In this document: one piece after another, positions 52,858 to 61,959 of the stretch
How the letters are laid out: the number at the start of each line of letters is the position of its first letter
How positions within the stretch are numbered: position 1 is the stretch's first letter
From: Paenibacillus nanensis
Lineage (GTDB): Bacteria > Bacillota > Bacilli > Paenibacillales > Paenibacillaceae
Direction: 5' to 3'
Assembly (NCBI RefSeq): GCF_003583765.1
Contig: NZ_QXQA01000014.1
Coordinates: 62,001-126,000 of the forward strand
DNA: 64,000 bases
Translations under genes and position numbers: made by a program
The notes under the pieces: generated by a model
What the model saw: the letters and a program-made list of their open reading frames with translations, nothing else
What the model was told of the DNA's origin: nothing
Databases searched by the model: none

Positions 52858-53493
52858 ATGATGACATTCAGCTTGTGGAAGCAATTGAAAAGACGGCTTC
52901 GGCGAAGCCGAAAGCCGCTTTGGACATTAGGGGCAGTCGCGTTTTGGATTACGGCGAGCATAGGTTGCGGAGCGGCGATAACCGCCGTGCCGCCCGTCCT
53001 TTACGCTAAGGATCAGCCCTCGATCAGCGAGGCTTTGGCGAACAGGACAGACGCGATACCGGTTATCCTTCGCCGTATTTATGTTTGCGGCGAGGAGACG
53101 GAGTCGTTAGGCCGGCTGGAGGGAAAAGGGATTGTGCGGCTTCTTATGGAGCATCCGGAGTGGAGCGCATCGCTCGACCGTGACGGCGAATCCGTAACGG
53201 TTGTTGAGCATATCGAGGACTTGTCCGATTATTGCAAGTCGCATGCTTACTTCGGCATCGATAAAAACGGCAATTTCTCCTTATTCGACGGCGCGCCAAA
53301 AGAAGAAAAGGTGCTGCGAACCTTCTTTCAGCTCGACATTCGGTTCATGGAGAGCAGCCTTCCCGATCATCAGCTGGAACAGCTTAACCAAGGCATTCGC
53401 GTAAGCGACATCGACGAATATAACAGCGTATTATCCACTTACAGCGACTATGCGATGGAGCCTAATGAGAAGGCCATGAAGCAGGCTTATTAG
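52858..53493 (+). CDS. bofC: BofC-like forespore regulator (sigma-K checkpoint)
   Basis: In B. subtilis BofC is secreted from the forespore into the intermembrane space and restrains SpoIVB. ATG 52858 has AAGGGGG eight bases upstream, giving 211 residues; the frame is open upstream to a TTG at 52792. One hydrophobic segment (about 24-47) is a signal anchor after a strongly basic N-terminus (KQLKRRLRRSRK). The body shows the BofC pattern: VILRRIYVCGEETESLG, then EDLSDYCKSHAYFGIDKNG and FFQLDIRFMES. Its place between the SafA-like gene and ruv matches B. subtilis. Confidence 0.88.
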   Translation: MMTFSLWKQLKRRLRRSRKPLWTLGAVAFWITASIGCGAAITAVPPVLYAKDQPSISEALANRTDAIPVILRRIYVCGEETESLGRLEGKGIVRLLMEHPEWSASLDRDGESVTVVEHIEDLSDYCKSHAYFGIDKNGNFSLFDGAPKEEKVLRTFFQLDIRFMESSLPDHQLEQLNQGIRVSDIDEYNSVLSTYSDYAMEPNEKAMKQAY

Positions 53494-53524
53494 AATTTGG
53501 AATCGATGATTGAAACAAGGATAA

Positions 53525-53561
53525 AAGCCTCCTGCCCAATCCGATAAGCAGGAGGTTTTTT
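53525..53561 (+). terminator. Rho-independent terminator after bofC
   Basis: Stem CCTCCTGC/GCAGGAGG with a 12-base loop and six T. Confidence 0.8.
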
Positions 53562-53615
53562 GTGCTGCTTGTTGGGCTTTGCATTTGTGACAAGTCCAAT
53601 TCTATCAAACATTCG

Positions 53616-53644
53616 TTCTCATTCTCTTTTTATTTTGCTATAAT
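53616..53644 (+). promoter_or_regulatory. candidate sigma-A promoter for ruvC-ruvA-ruvB
   Basis: TTCTCA (four of six), a 17-nt spacer and a perfect TATAAT, 41 bases before ruvC. I see no Bacillus-type LexA box here. Confidence 0.45.
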
Positions 53645-53685
53645 GAAGGCTGGGCGTTTATTAGGCAGTCCCGATAGGAGTTGGC

Positions 53686-54186
53686 ATGTTGCGAGTATTA
53701 GGCATTGACCCGGGCATAGCGATCGCGGGTTTCGGATTCATAGATAAAATAGGACATAAGCTTACGCCCGTGCAATACGGCGCGATCACGACGGAAGCAA
53801 GCACGCCTCAGGAACAAAGGCTCGTTCAAATTTACGAATCGGCAGGAGCGCTGATGGACCGGTACAAGCCGGATGCGGTAGCGGTTGAGAAGCTGTTCTT
53901 CAACCGGAACGTCACGACGGCTTTCGCCGTCGGACAGGCGCGCGGCGTCATCATATTGGCGGCCGCCCAGCGCGGATTGCCGGTAGCGGAATATACGCCG
54001 CTTCAAGTGAAGCAATCGGTCGTAGGCTACGGCAAAGCGGAGAAGCGGCAGGTGCAGGAGATGGTTAAGATGTTCCTTAAGCTGTCCGCGATCCCGAAGC
54101 CGGACGACGTGGCGGACGCTCTTGCCATAGCGATCTGTCATGCCCACTCCGCCGTGTTGACACAGAAAATAAATGAGGTGACCTAG
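53686..54186 (+). CDS. ruvC: Holliday junction endonuclease RuvC
   Basis: Cuts Holliday junctions resolved by RuvAB. It has 166 residues. The acidic metal ligands are Asp8 (LGIDPGIA), a Glu in AVEKLFF and the Asp pair in PKPDDVADALAIAICH. Notable because B. subtilis lacks ruvC and uses RecU; Paenibacillus-type genomes carry this RuvC next to ruvAB. ruvA starts three bases after the stop. Confidence 0.97.
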   Translation: MLRVLGIDPGIAIAGFGFIDKIGHKLTPVQYGAITTEASTPQEQRLVQIYESAGALMDRYKPDAVAVEKLFFNRNVTTAFAVGQARGVIILAAAQRGLPVAEYTPLQVKQSVVGYGKAEKRQVQEMVKMFLKLSAIPKPDDVADALAIAICHAHSAVLTQKINEVT

Positions 54187-54189
54187 TCA

Positions 54190-54825
54190 ATGATCGATTT
54201 TTTAAAAGGACCGGTCGTACATATTGAAGCGGAGTATATTGTGATGGACGTAAGGGATGTCGGATACCGCGTATTCGTTCCAAGTCCTTACGCTTTTGCG
54301 GCTAAGGAGGGAGCGGTTACCGTATACATCCACCATCATGTGCGCGAAGACGCGATCCATCTGTTCGGCTTTGAATCAAGAGAGCAGCAGACGCTGTTCC
54401 GCAAGCTGCTGGATGTGTCCGGCATCGGACCGCGTGTCGCGCTGGGCGTCCTGTCGGCCGGTAAGCCGGAATCGATTGTGGCTGCGGTTCAGCAGGAGAA
54501 TATCGGCTTTTTGACCAAGCTGCCCGGCATCGGCAAGAAAACGGCTCAGCGTATGATCCTTGACTTGAAGGACAAGTTATTCGGGGCGGTTGCTGACGGA
54601 GGACTGCTTGCCGCGGCGGGATTCGCCGCTGAGCTGGCTGGCGAGACTATAGGAGACGAAGGCGCAGGCACGGCATGGAAGGAAGCGCGCGAAGGGCTTG
54701 CGGCGCTTGGTTATACGTCCGCGGAGCTGGATAAGGCCTGGAACGGACTCAAGGACAGCGTCAAAGCGGACGAAACCGTCGATTCGCTGATGAAGCGGGC
54801 GCTGCAGCAGTTGTTTAAAGGGTAA
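54190..54825 (+). CDS. ruvA: Holliday junction branch migration protein RuvA
   Basis: Tetrameric junction-binding protein that recruits RuvB. It has 211 residues. The N-terminal OB fold begins MIDFLKGPVVHIEAEYI. The two helix-hairpin-helix motifs are LDVSGIGPRVALGVL and LTKLPGIGKKTAQRMI. The C-terminal RuvB-binding domain (about 165-211) follows a flexible linker. GAGGTGACC ahead of the ATG lies in the end of ruvC. Confidence 0.97.
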   Translation: MIDFLKGPVVHIEAEYIVMDVRDVGYRVFVPSPYAFAAKEGAVTVYIHHHVREDAIHLFGFESREQQTLFRKLLDVSGIGPRVALGVLSAGKPESIVAAVQQENIGFLTKLPGIGKKTAQRMILDLKDKLFGAVADGGLLAAAGFAAELAGETIGDEGAGTAWKEAREGLAALGYTSAELDKAWNGLKDSVKADETVDSLMKRALQQLFKG

Positions 54826-54848
54826 CGGAGAGGAGAGAACAGCGGGCA

Positions 54849-55853
54849 ATGGACGATCGAATTATATCCGCCAACCTGATGATGGAAGACCAAGCTGTAG
54901 AGCTGAGCCTAAGGCCGCGCTACTTGGCTGAATATATCGGACAAACGAAGGTCAAGGAGAACTTGACCATTTATATTGAAGCCGCAAAAATGCGGAAGGA
55001 GGCGCTGGACCATGTGCTTCTTTATGGCCCGCCGGGTCTCGGCAAGACGACCTTGTCGAACATTATCGCCAATGAGCTTGGCGTTAATCTGCGCACGACG
55101 TCCGGTCCCGCCATCGAACGGCCGGGGGACCTTGCGGCGCTTCTGACCAATTTGCAGGAAGGCGATGTTCTGTTCATCGACGAGATTCACCGCCTGCACC
55201 GTACCGTTGAGGAAGTGCTTTATCCCGCGATGGAGGACTTCGCGCTTGATATTATGATCGGCAAAGGTCCGAGCGCGCGTTCGGTGCGGCTCGATCTGCC
55301 GCCGTTTACGCTGATCGGGGCGACGACACGAGCTGGGCTGCTCTCAGCCCCGCTGCGGGACCGCTTCGGCGTCGTAAGCCGGCTTGAATTTTATACGGTG
55401 GACGAGCTTGCGTTTATCGTATCGCGCGCATCCGAAATATTGGATGTGGCTATCGTCGGCGAAGCGGCGACGGAAATCGCAATGCGCTCCCGGGGAACGC
55501 CGCGGATCGCGAACCGGCTGCTGAAGAGGGTCCGGGACTTTGCTCAAGTGCGCGGAGACGGCGTGATCACGCATGAAATCGCGAGATCCGCGCTAGAACT
55601 CCTGCAGGTCGATCCTATGGGATTGGACCATATCGATCACAAGATGCTTCATGCCATGATGACCACCTTCTCCGGCCGGCCTGTCGGACTCGACACCATT
55701 GCGGCCACGATCGGCGAAGAAAGTCAGACGATCGAAGACGTGTATGAACCTTATTTAATGCAGATCGGCTTCTTGCAGCGCACTCCGCGAGGACGAATCG
55801 CAACCGACAGCGCTTATAAGCATCTTGGACTGCCGATACCGAAGCGTACGTAG
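54849..55853 (+). CDS. ruvB: Holliday junction branch migration ATPase RuvB
   Basis: AAA+ motor of branch migration. It has 334 residues. Walker A is YGPPGLGKTTL near residue 59. Walker B is FIDEIHRL, sensor 1 GATTRAG, and the C-terminal winged-helix domain contains RTPRGRIAT. AGAGGAGAG lies about ten bases upstream of the ATG. It starts 23 bases after ruvA and 17 before the SpoIID-type gene. Confidence 0.98.
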   Translation: MDDRIISANLMMEDQAVELSLRPRYLAEYIGQTKVKENLTIYIEAAKMRKEALDHVLLYGPPGLGKTTLSNIIANELGVNLRTTSGPAIERPGDLAALLTNLQEGDVLFIDEIHRLHRTVEEVLYPAMEDFALDIMIGKGPSARSVRLDLPPFTLIGATTRAGLLSAPLRDRFGVVSRLEFYTVDELAFIVSRASEILDVAIVGEAATEIAMRSRGTPRIANRLLKRVRDFAQVRGDGVITHEIARSALELLQVDPMGLDHIDHKMLHAMMTTFSGRPVGLDTIAATIGEESQTIEDVYEPYLMQIGFLQRTPRGRIATDSAYKHLGLPIPKRT

Positions 55854-55870
55854 AGAGAGGAGTTCAACTG

Positions 55871-57997
55871 GTGAAGACGATTAATCATACCTGGAGAAAG
55901 CTTGCGCTTACGACGATCGCGCTGCTTGTCCTCGTTTCTGCCGCAACGGCCGTTCCTGTTCGGACGCAAGCAGCCGTCCCATCCTTACAGGATATTCGGG
56001 TAGCAATGTTTATGCAGCTGCCCGGCAAGTACGATCAGACGACGGCGGCAGCCACATTCCAATCGGCGGGCGGTATAGGTCTTGGCGTTCGCGAGCCGGA
56101 TGGCGCGCATAAATGGTTGTCCATACCCGCGGGGGAAAGCGTCCGCGTCGCAGTTGACGATTATAAGGTCAAGCTGCTGGAGACCAAAACCTTCACAAGC
56201 GCTTGGAGCGTCTATCAATACGTCGTCTCCGCTAAAGGCACAGCTTATATAACGTCAGTAAAGAAAAACGGCGCTCTTCATTATCAAATATTCGAAGGCG
56301 CGTATAAATCAGCGGCGGAATCGGCATCCGCCGTTAGCCGCTGGAATGCTGACGCTAAGCTGTCCGGGATGCTCGGCGGCTTTAAGCCGGCAGCGCAAGG
56401 CCCGCTGCGCTTGGAGACCCCTGCCTATAGCAGCAAAGCGGCCGCTGAAGCGGGGGCCGAGCAATACGGCGCGGCGGGGTTCGATGCTTATGTTGCGGTG
56501 AGAGCAGGCGCTTCCGGCCCGGTGTATTCCGTTATGATAGGCGGAGCGTCTACGGCTGAAGAGCTGAAGACGCTGCAGGCGGATGCAGCGAAAGCGCCAA
56601 GCAGCGCTTCCTTGAAGCCGGTGGATCCAACCTCGCGATATATGCTGATTCGCCCGGATTATGCGAACACCGGTAAGGCAAACGATAGCCAGACGCTTTA
56701 CATGTTCCCTTTAAACGATATGAAGGTTTGGCTCACACCTTCCGGAGAGCAGCCAATCAGCCTCAAGGAGCGCAGCGGCCGGACGTATCGGGGGAGCTTC
56801 GAGCTTAGCGCGTTTAATGGGAAGCTCGCGGTGATTAATGAACTGCCCTTCGAGGAATATCTGTACTCGGTCGTAGCGGTGGAGATGTATACCTCCTGGC
56901 CGCTTGAAGCGCTGAAAGCGCAGGCGGTAGCGGCGCGTTCCTATGCTTTAAACAAAGGGCTAGGATTCCAGATCGCCCATGTCGTAGACACGACTTTAAG
57001 CCAGGCCTATAACGGTACGGGTGTCGAAAAGCCGTCTTCAATCGAGGCGGTCGAAGCGACGAGAGGCGTTGTCGCGTTATACAACGGCAAGGTCATTGAA
57101 GCGATATTTTCATCGAACGGCGGAGGCATGACGGCGGACGCCAAAGAAGCCTGGAATAATGAAGTGCCTTATCTGAAATCCGTTCCGAGCCCGGATGATG
57201 TGTCGGAGAAAGGGCTTTACAGCTGGTACCGCGTCGTTCTGCCGAGCGGACAGCTTGGGTATGTGCGCGAGGATCTAGTGACCGATTCAGGGCAAAAGAC
57301 ATCGGCCGGCAGCCGAATTTTGGAGCTGACTGCCGATGGAACGAATATTCGAAAGCATCCGTTGATTCAAGAAGCTGTCCCCGTCGTGGCTCAGTTGAAT
57401 AAGGGCGCGCGGGTTGTCGAGCTCGAGAAGGTGATGGAGTCGAATCCGATGCGCTGGATTAGAGGTCCCTTTACCAGCACGGAGCTGCTGACAACGTTGA
57501 ATCTTCGCGTCAATCCCAAGCTGACTGCTCCGATCACTGCGCTAGAAGTGAGCAGCCGAGGCGTTTCGGGACGCGCGACAGGTCTTTCCGTGAATGGGGC
57601 AGAGCTTACGCTCGCATCGCCGGATACGATTCGGTCGGCGCTAGGCGTAGGCGGGTCGCTCCCTAGCACATTATTTGATATTGAAGAAACGGGGAAAGTC
57701 GTTATCCTTGGCGCAGGGGGAGCGCAATCGACCAAGTCGGACGAATCCCGCAAGGTTTATGTAATGGGCGCCGACGGCAAGTCGGCAGCGTATAACGGCG
57801 AATATCTCTATGCGATGGACGGCGACGGTGACATTCGGGCCGCTTCGAAAGGCGCCGCGTTTGAATTTAGAGGCACCGGATACGGACACGGCGTCGGCTT
57901 GTCCCAGTATGGAGCGCTCAGCTTGGCTCAGCAAGGGTATGACTATGAATATATTTTGAAATACTACTATAAAGGCATTACGCTAGCTAAGGAATGA
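55871..57997 (+). CDS. SpoIID/LytB-domain exported protein with internal insertion
   Basis: Likely peptidoglycan-acting or amidase-enhancing protein of the SpoIID/LytB family, exported. It has 708 residues from a GTG with GAGAGGAG upstream. The signal peptide is about 1-35 (LALTTIALLVLVSAATAVPV, cut near TQAA). Residues 125-260 hold two SPOR-like segments. The SpoIID domain begins near 305 (LPFEEYLYSVVAVEMYTSWP; SSNGGGMTADAKEAW). Its closing motif GYGHGVGLSQYGA comes only near 671. Between about 436 and 660 lies an inserted SH3-like region. B. subtilis SpoIID has 343 residues, so this is not a simple ortholog. Confidence 0.88.
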   Translation: MKTINHTWRKLALTTIALLVLVSAATAVPVRTQAAVPSLQDIRVAMFMQLPGKYDQTTAAATFQSAGGIGLGVREPDGAHKWLSIPAGESVRVAVDDYKVKLLETKTFTSAWSVYQYVVSAKGTAYITSVKKNGALHYQIFEGAYKSAAESASAVSRWNADAKLSGMLGGFKPAAQGPLRLETPAYSSKAAAEAGAEQYGAAGFDAYVAVRAGASGPVYSVMIGGASTAEELKTLQADAAKAPSSASLKPVDPTSRYMLIRPDYANTGKANDSQTLYMFPLNDMKVWLTPSGEQPISLKERSGRTYRGSFELSAFNGKLAVINELPFEEYLYSVVAVEMYTSWPLEALKAQAVAARSYALNKGLGFQIAHVVDTTLSQAYNGTGVEKPSSIEAVEATRGVVALYNGKVIEAIFSSNGGGMTADAKEAWNNEVPYLKSVPSPDDVSEKGLYSWYRVVLPSGQLGYVREDLVTDSGQKTSAGSRILELTADGTNIRKHPLIQEAVPVVAQLNKGARVVELEKVMESNPMRWIRGPFTSTELLTTLNLRVNPKLTAPITALEVSSRGVSGRATGLSVNGAELTLASPDTIRSALGVGGSLPSTLFDIEETGKVVILGAGGAQSTKSDESRKVYVMGADGKSAAYNGEYLYAMDGDGDIRAASKGAAFEFRGTGYGHGVGLSQYGALSLAQQGYDYEYILKYYYKGITLAKE

Positions 57998-58004
57998 ATA
58001 TGAG

Positions 58005-59051
58005 ATGAATGTAGATTGGTTTGATTTCCATCTTCCGGAGGAATTGATCGCACAGACGCCGCTTAAGGAGCGTACGGCTTCGAGGCTGCTTATGCTGGAC
58101 AAGACGAGCGGAGAAATCAGTCACGGCGTCTTCACCGACTTGGAGGGCAAGCTGCGGGAAGGCGACGTGCTTGTGCTGAACAACACGAGAGTCATCCCGG
58201 CAAGATTGATGGGGATGAAGAAGGAAACGGGAGCTAAGGCGGAGCTGCTGCTCCTCAAGCAGCTAGGCGAGAATCAGTGGGAGACGCTGGCGAAGCCGGC
58301 TAAAAAGCTGAAGGTTGGATCGGTCATCGTCTTTGGCGATGACGGAACGGGCAATCCGCTAATGGAAGCGGAAGTGCTGTCGGAGGGCGAAATGGGATCG
58401 AGAACGATCCGGTTCCGCTATGAGGGGATCTTCCAGGAGCTGCTCGATAAACTGGGGGAAATGCCTCTCCCGCCTTATATTAAGGAGCGGCTGGAGGAAC
58501 GGGAGCGGTATCAGACCGTATACTCCAAGCATGAGGGCTCAGCCGCCGCCCCAACGGCAGGTCTTCATTTCACCGAAGAGTTCCTTCACCGGTTGGAGCA
58601 AAAGGGCGTAAAGCTCGCGTATGTGACGCTCCACGTCGGTCTCGGAACGTTCAGGCCGATGTCGGTCGACACGGTGGAAGAGCATGAGATGCATTCGGAA
58701 TATTACGAGCTGGATGAACAGAATGCGGAATTGCTGAATGAGGCGAAGCGTTCCGGCAGAAGAATCGTTGCAGTCGGCACCACATCCGCTCGTACGCTGG
58801 AGACGCTGGCCAATCGTTTCAAGGATGCGCCGATTGAGTCTTGCAGCGGCTGGACTTCCATCTTTATTTATCCGGGGTACCAGTTTCAGCTTGTGAATGC
58901 GCTGCTGACGAACTTCCATTTGCCGAAGTCGACGCTGGTTATGCTGGTTAGCGCGCTTGCCGGACGCGACACGATTATGAAGGCCTATCGCGAAGCGATC
59001 GAGCGCCGTTACCGATTTTTTAGCTTTGGCGATGCGATGTTTATTTATTAA
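58005..59051 (+). CDS. queA: tRNA preQ1(34) S-adenosylmethionine ribosyltransferase-isomerase
   Basis: Adds the cyclopentene ring precursor to preQ1 in tRNA, making epoxyqueuosine. It has 348 residues. Motifs include FDFHLPEELIAQTPLKERTASRLL, VLNNTRVIPARL and AAPTAGLHFTEEFL. It starts seven bases after the SpoIID-type gene and precedes tgt, the standard queA-tgt-yajC order. Confidence 0.97.
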   Translation: MNVDWFDFHLPEELIAQTPLKERTASRLLMLDKTSGEISHGVFTDLEGKLREGDVLVLNNTRVIPARLMGMKKETGAKAELLLLKQLGENQWETLAKPAKKLKVGSVIVFGDDGTGNPLMEAEVLSEGEMGSRTIRFRYEGIFQELLDKLGEMPLPPYIKERLEERERYQTVYSKHEGSAAAPTAGLHFTEEFLHRLEQKGVKLAYVTLHVGLGTFRPMSVDTVEEHEMHSEYYELDEQNAELLNEAKRSGRRIVAVGTTSARTLETLANRFKDAPIESCSGWTSIFIYPGYQFQLVNALLTNFHLPKSTLVMLVSALAGRDTIMKAYREAIERRYRFFSFGDAMFIY

Positions 59052-59078
59052 CCAAATCAGAGAATGGAACGTGACGAA

Positions 59079-60212
59079 GTGGCAGTTAAATATGAGTTGA
59101 TTAAACAATGCAAGCAATCGGGGGCGCGGCTTGGACGTGTGCATACGCCCCACGGCGTCATAGAGACGCCGGCTTTTATGCCGGTAGGCACGCAGGCTAC
59201 GGTAAAAACGATGAGCCCCGAAGAATTGAAAGCGATGGACGCGCATATTATTTTAAGCAATACTTATCATTTGTTCCTCCGTCCGGGACATGAGCTCGTT
59301 AAAAAGGCGGGGGGACTTCACAAGTTCATGAACTGGGACCGCCCGATATTGACGGACAGCGGAGGCTTTCAGGTGTTCAGCCTGGCTGAAATGCGGAAAA
59401 TTACGGAAGAAGGCGTTCATTTCCGTTCGCACTTAAACGGCGATAAGCTGTTTTTGTCGCCAGAAGTTGTAATGGAGATCGAGAACGCGCTGGGACCCGA
59501 CATCATGATGGCATTCGATGAATGTCCGCCGTATCCGGCCGAGTATGAATATGTCAAACAGTCGACGGAGCGAACGTCCCGCTGGGCGGAGCGGTGCCTG
59601 AAGGCGCATGCAAGACCGCATGATCAAGCGTTATTCGCCATTGTGCAGGGCGGCATGTATAAAGATCTGCGCATCCAAAGCGCCAAAGATTTGACTTCCA
59701 TGGATTTCCCGGGGTATGCTATTGGTGGACTCAGCGTTGGCGAGCCTAAACACCTCATGTATGAGGTGTTGGATTATACGGTGCCTGAGCTCCCGGCGGA
59801 CAAGCCTAGGTATTTAATGGGCGTCGGTTCGCCAGACGCGCTCGTCGAAGGCGCGATCAGAGGCGTCGACATGTTCGATTGCGTGCTGCCGACCCGTATC
59901 GCGAGAAACGGGACAACGATGACGAGCCAGGGACGCCTAGTCATTCGCAACGCCAAATATGCGGAAGACTTGGGGCCGCTTGATCCGAACTGTTCCTGTT
60001 ATACCTGCCAAAACTATTCAAGAGCCTATATCCGTCATCTTTTGAAAGCGGATGAAACATTCGGAATTCGGTTAACGACATACCATAATTTGCATTTCTT
60101 GCTGCAGCTGATGCGGGATGTGCGTCAAGCAATAATGGAAGACCGGCTTCTGGATTTTAGAGACTCGTTCTTCGAGTCTTACGGCCTTCACGATAACGAT
60201 AAAGGGTTTTGA
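59079..60212 (+). CDS. tgt: queuine tRNA-ribosyltransferase (TGT)
   Basis: Exchanges guanine 34 for preQ1 in tRNAs with GUN anticodons. I prefer GTG 59079, which opens MAVKYELIKQCKQSGARLG; an ATG at 59064 in frame adds five residues, and neither has a strong site. It has 377 residues. The catalytic Asp lies in LTDSGGFQVFS, and a second in DCVLPTRIARNG. The zinc ligands are CSCYTC plus a His in SRAYIRHL. Confidence 0.96.
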   Translation: MAVKYELIKQCKQSGARLGRVHTPHGVIETPAFMPVGTQATVKTMSPEELKAMDAHIILSNTYHLFLRPGHELVKKAGGLHKFMNWDRPILTDSGGFQVFSLAEMRKITEEGVHFRSHLNGDKLFLSPEVVMEIENALGPDIMMAFDECPPYPAEYEYVKQSTERTSRWAERCLKAHARPHDQALFAIVQGGMYKDLRIQSAKDLTSMDFPGYAIGGLSVGEPKHLMYEVLDYTVPELPADKPRYLMGVGSPDALVEGAIRGVDMFDCVLPTRIARNGTTMTSQGRLVIRNAKYAEDLGPLDPNCSCYTCQNYSRAYIRHLLKADETFGIRLTTYHNLHFLLQLMRDVRQAIMEDRLLDFRDSFFESYGLHDNDKGF

Positions 60213-60226
60213 AAGGGGTGAATTCA

Positions 60227-60547
60227 ATGTTTCAATATTTAGCAGCAGACGGTGGTCAAGGCGCAACGAACATTTGGCAGCTCATCTGGCCTTTCCTGCT
60301 TATGTTCGCCGTATTTTATTTTTTGCTTATTCGCCCTCAGCAGAAGAAGCAGAAACAGCGTACAGCTATGTTAAATCAAATTAAAAAAGGCGATAAAATT
60401 ACGACAATCGGAGGACTGCACGGCACTGTTATGGAGTTGAATGACGACACGGTCGTTATTCGCGTCAATGATACGACAAAAATGACGTTCGAACGCAGTG
60501 CAGTCAATACGATTATAAGCTCCGCGCCATCGGCATCCGAGCAGTAA
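60227..60547 (+). CDS. yajC: preprotein translocase subunit YajC
   Basis: Small SecDF-associated membrane protein. ATG 60227 has AAAGGGGTG seven bases upstream, giving 106 residues; the frame extends slightly into tgt. One transmembrane helix (about 14-36: LIWPFLLMFAVFYFLLI) is followed by RPQQKKQK and the conserved GDKITTIGGLHGTV domain. Last gene of the ruv-queA-tgt group, before a terminator. Confidence 0.95.
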   Translation: MFQYLAADGGQGATNIWQLIWPFLLMFAVFYFLLIRPQQKKQKQRTAMLNQIKKGDKITTIGGLHGTVMELNDDTVVIRVNDTTKMTFERSAVNTIISSAPSASEQ

Positions 60548-60564
60548 TTCCACGATAGGAATGA

Positions 60565-60601
60565 AACGACCGGCAGATCTCTCTGCCGGTCGTTTTTTTT
60601 G
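60565..60601. terminator. bidirectional terminator between yajC and the minus-strand gene
   Basis: Perfect 12-bp stem AACGACCGGCAG/CTGCCGGTCGTT, six-base loop, T run on the + side and an A run on the other. It can end both convergent transcripts. Confidence 0.85.
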
Positions 60602-60604
60602 TTC

Positions 60605-60997
60605 CTATCTGCGCAGGTTCACGCCGATCATGCCGCCGAACGCTCCGGCAAGAAGCGCTGCGCCGAGCAGGAGCGCGCTATTCCAGGTTGGAGCGGCGTT
60701 AGCGGCCAAGAAGCTGATGATCATCACCATAATGCCATAAATGAGGCCAAGCATGCCGCCGTTGTACCAGCCCTTGCGTTCAGAACGTTTGCCGGCTGTA
60801 AATCCGCCTGCGAGAGCGGATACGCCGTGCACGATGAGGGAGTATGTGCCAAGCTCGCTCTCTTTCATACTGGAGAATTGGAGCAGAAGTGAAAGCAGCA
60901 GCGCGCCTGCGGCCAGCCATAGGATCGAAAAAATAACTCCGGCGAGCAATGGAGATCCGATGATCGGCGATTTGGGAGCTTGTTTGACGGAACTCAT
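60605..60997 (-). CDS. TIGR04086-type membrane protein
   Basis: A 130-residue protein with four hydrophobic helices: LLAGVIFSILWLAAGALLL, YSLIVHGVSALAGGF, GLIYGIMVMIISFLA and LLLGAALLAGAFGGM. It fits the small TIGR04086 (YrzE-like) family of unknown function. The start at 60997 is set by a perfect AGGAGG six bases upstream; an upstream ATG at 61042 would add 15 residues without a site. B. subtilis has a related gene in the same yajC-spoVB neighbourhood. It converges on yajC. Confidence 0.85.
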   Translation of the reverse strand: MSSVKQAPKSPIIGSPLLAGVIFSILWLAAGALLLSLLLQFSSMKESELGTYSLIVHGVSALAGGFTAGKRSERKGWYNGGMLGLIYGIMVMIISFLAANAAPTWNSALLLGAALLAGAFGGMIGVNLRR

Positions 60998-61194
60998 CCT
61001 ATTCCTCCTTCGAGATGAAGTATTACTTATCCATATGGTCAAGCCTTTCGCTTTAGTACATGTCTTCTGTCCGGAATGTGCGCTTTTGCCATTAATTCGC
61101 GCAACGATTTTCGTATGATGTGTTTGGACGGGGGTGAGAATAGCTGTACGAGCTTAGGCGGACAGACTTCTACGATCGAGGAGGCGCATAGCAC

Positions 61195-61959
61195 TTGGAA
61201 TTATGGAGCCTGTTGTTGCGGACGGTGGTCATTTATTTTGTCGTGTTTCTCATTATGCGATTAATGGGAAAACGTGAAATCGGCAAGCTGTCGGTGCTTG
61301 ACCTCGTCATTTCCGTTATGGTTGCCGAAATAGCTGTCATTGTTATCGAAGACGTAAAACGGCCATTGATGGATGGAATCCTGCCAATGGCAGTCCTTAT
61401 GGCTATTCAAGTGGGCACGGCTGTATTGTCCCTTCATAACCGAAAGCTGCGCTTATTGTTCGACGGTAAACCAAGCGTTATTATCGCAAAGGGGAAGGTC
61501 GACAAGGAGGAAATGCGCAAGCAGCGATATAACCTGGATGATCTGATGCTCCAGCTTCGGGAGAATAAGCTGACCTCCGTAGCGGATGTCGAGTTTGCGA
61601 TTCTGGAGACGAGCGGCAAGCTGTCCGTTATACCGAAGGAGGGCGTTCAGAGCGGCTCAAGCAGTTCGAACAGCAAGGATTCGCCAAATGTAGAAATTGA
61701 AAGGTCAAACCATCCGCTTTCCGAAAAAAGCAAGGAAAAGCTGATCCCTGCCGGCTTCCGCTATGAGATATTGCCGATTCCGCTTATTATGGACGGCAAA
61801 GTGCAGGACGAAAATCTCGCTAAAATTGATAAGACCCGGTTTTGGCTTAAAAATGCGCTTCAGGAGCATAAAGTGACGGATTTTAAAGATGTTTTCCTAT
61901 GCACCATCGACCATAAAGGAAAGCTGTTTGTCGATGTCAATCAAAAGAAAACTACCTGA
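61195..61959 (+). CDS. DUF421 membrane protein (YrbG/YetF-like)
   Basis: A 254-residue protein from a TTG start; GAGGAGG lies ten bases upstream. Three N-terminal transmembrane helices (about 4-22, 31-52 and 58-80) precede the cytosolic DUF421 domain (LLFDGKPSVIIAKGKV, then LRENKLTSVADVEFAILE). A C-terminal domain with FKDVFLCTIDHKGKLFVD closes the protein. The precise function is unknown; relatives are spore-associated membrane proteins. Its end overlaps the convergent spoVB by eight bases. Confidence 0.9.
   Translation: MELWSLLLRTVVIYFVVFLIMRLMGKREIGKLSVLDLVISVMVAEIAVIVIEDVKRPLMDGILPMAVLMAIQVGTAVLSLHNRKLRLLFDGKPSVIIAKGKVDKEEMRKQRYNLDDLMLQLRENKLTSVADVEFAILETSGKLSVIPKEGVQSGSSSSNSKDSPNVEIERSNHPLSEKSKEKLIPAGFRYEILPIPLIMDGKVQDENLAKIDKTRFWLKNALQEHKVTDFKDVFLCTIDHKGKLFVDVNQKKTT

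Noticed and set aside
60599..61118. Plus-strand frames at 60599-60892 and 60741-61118
   Set aside because: They are antisense to the TIGR04086-type gene, which has a perfect AGGAGG and clear membrane helices.
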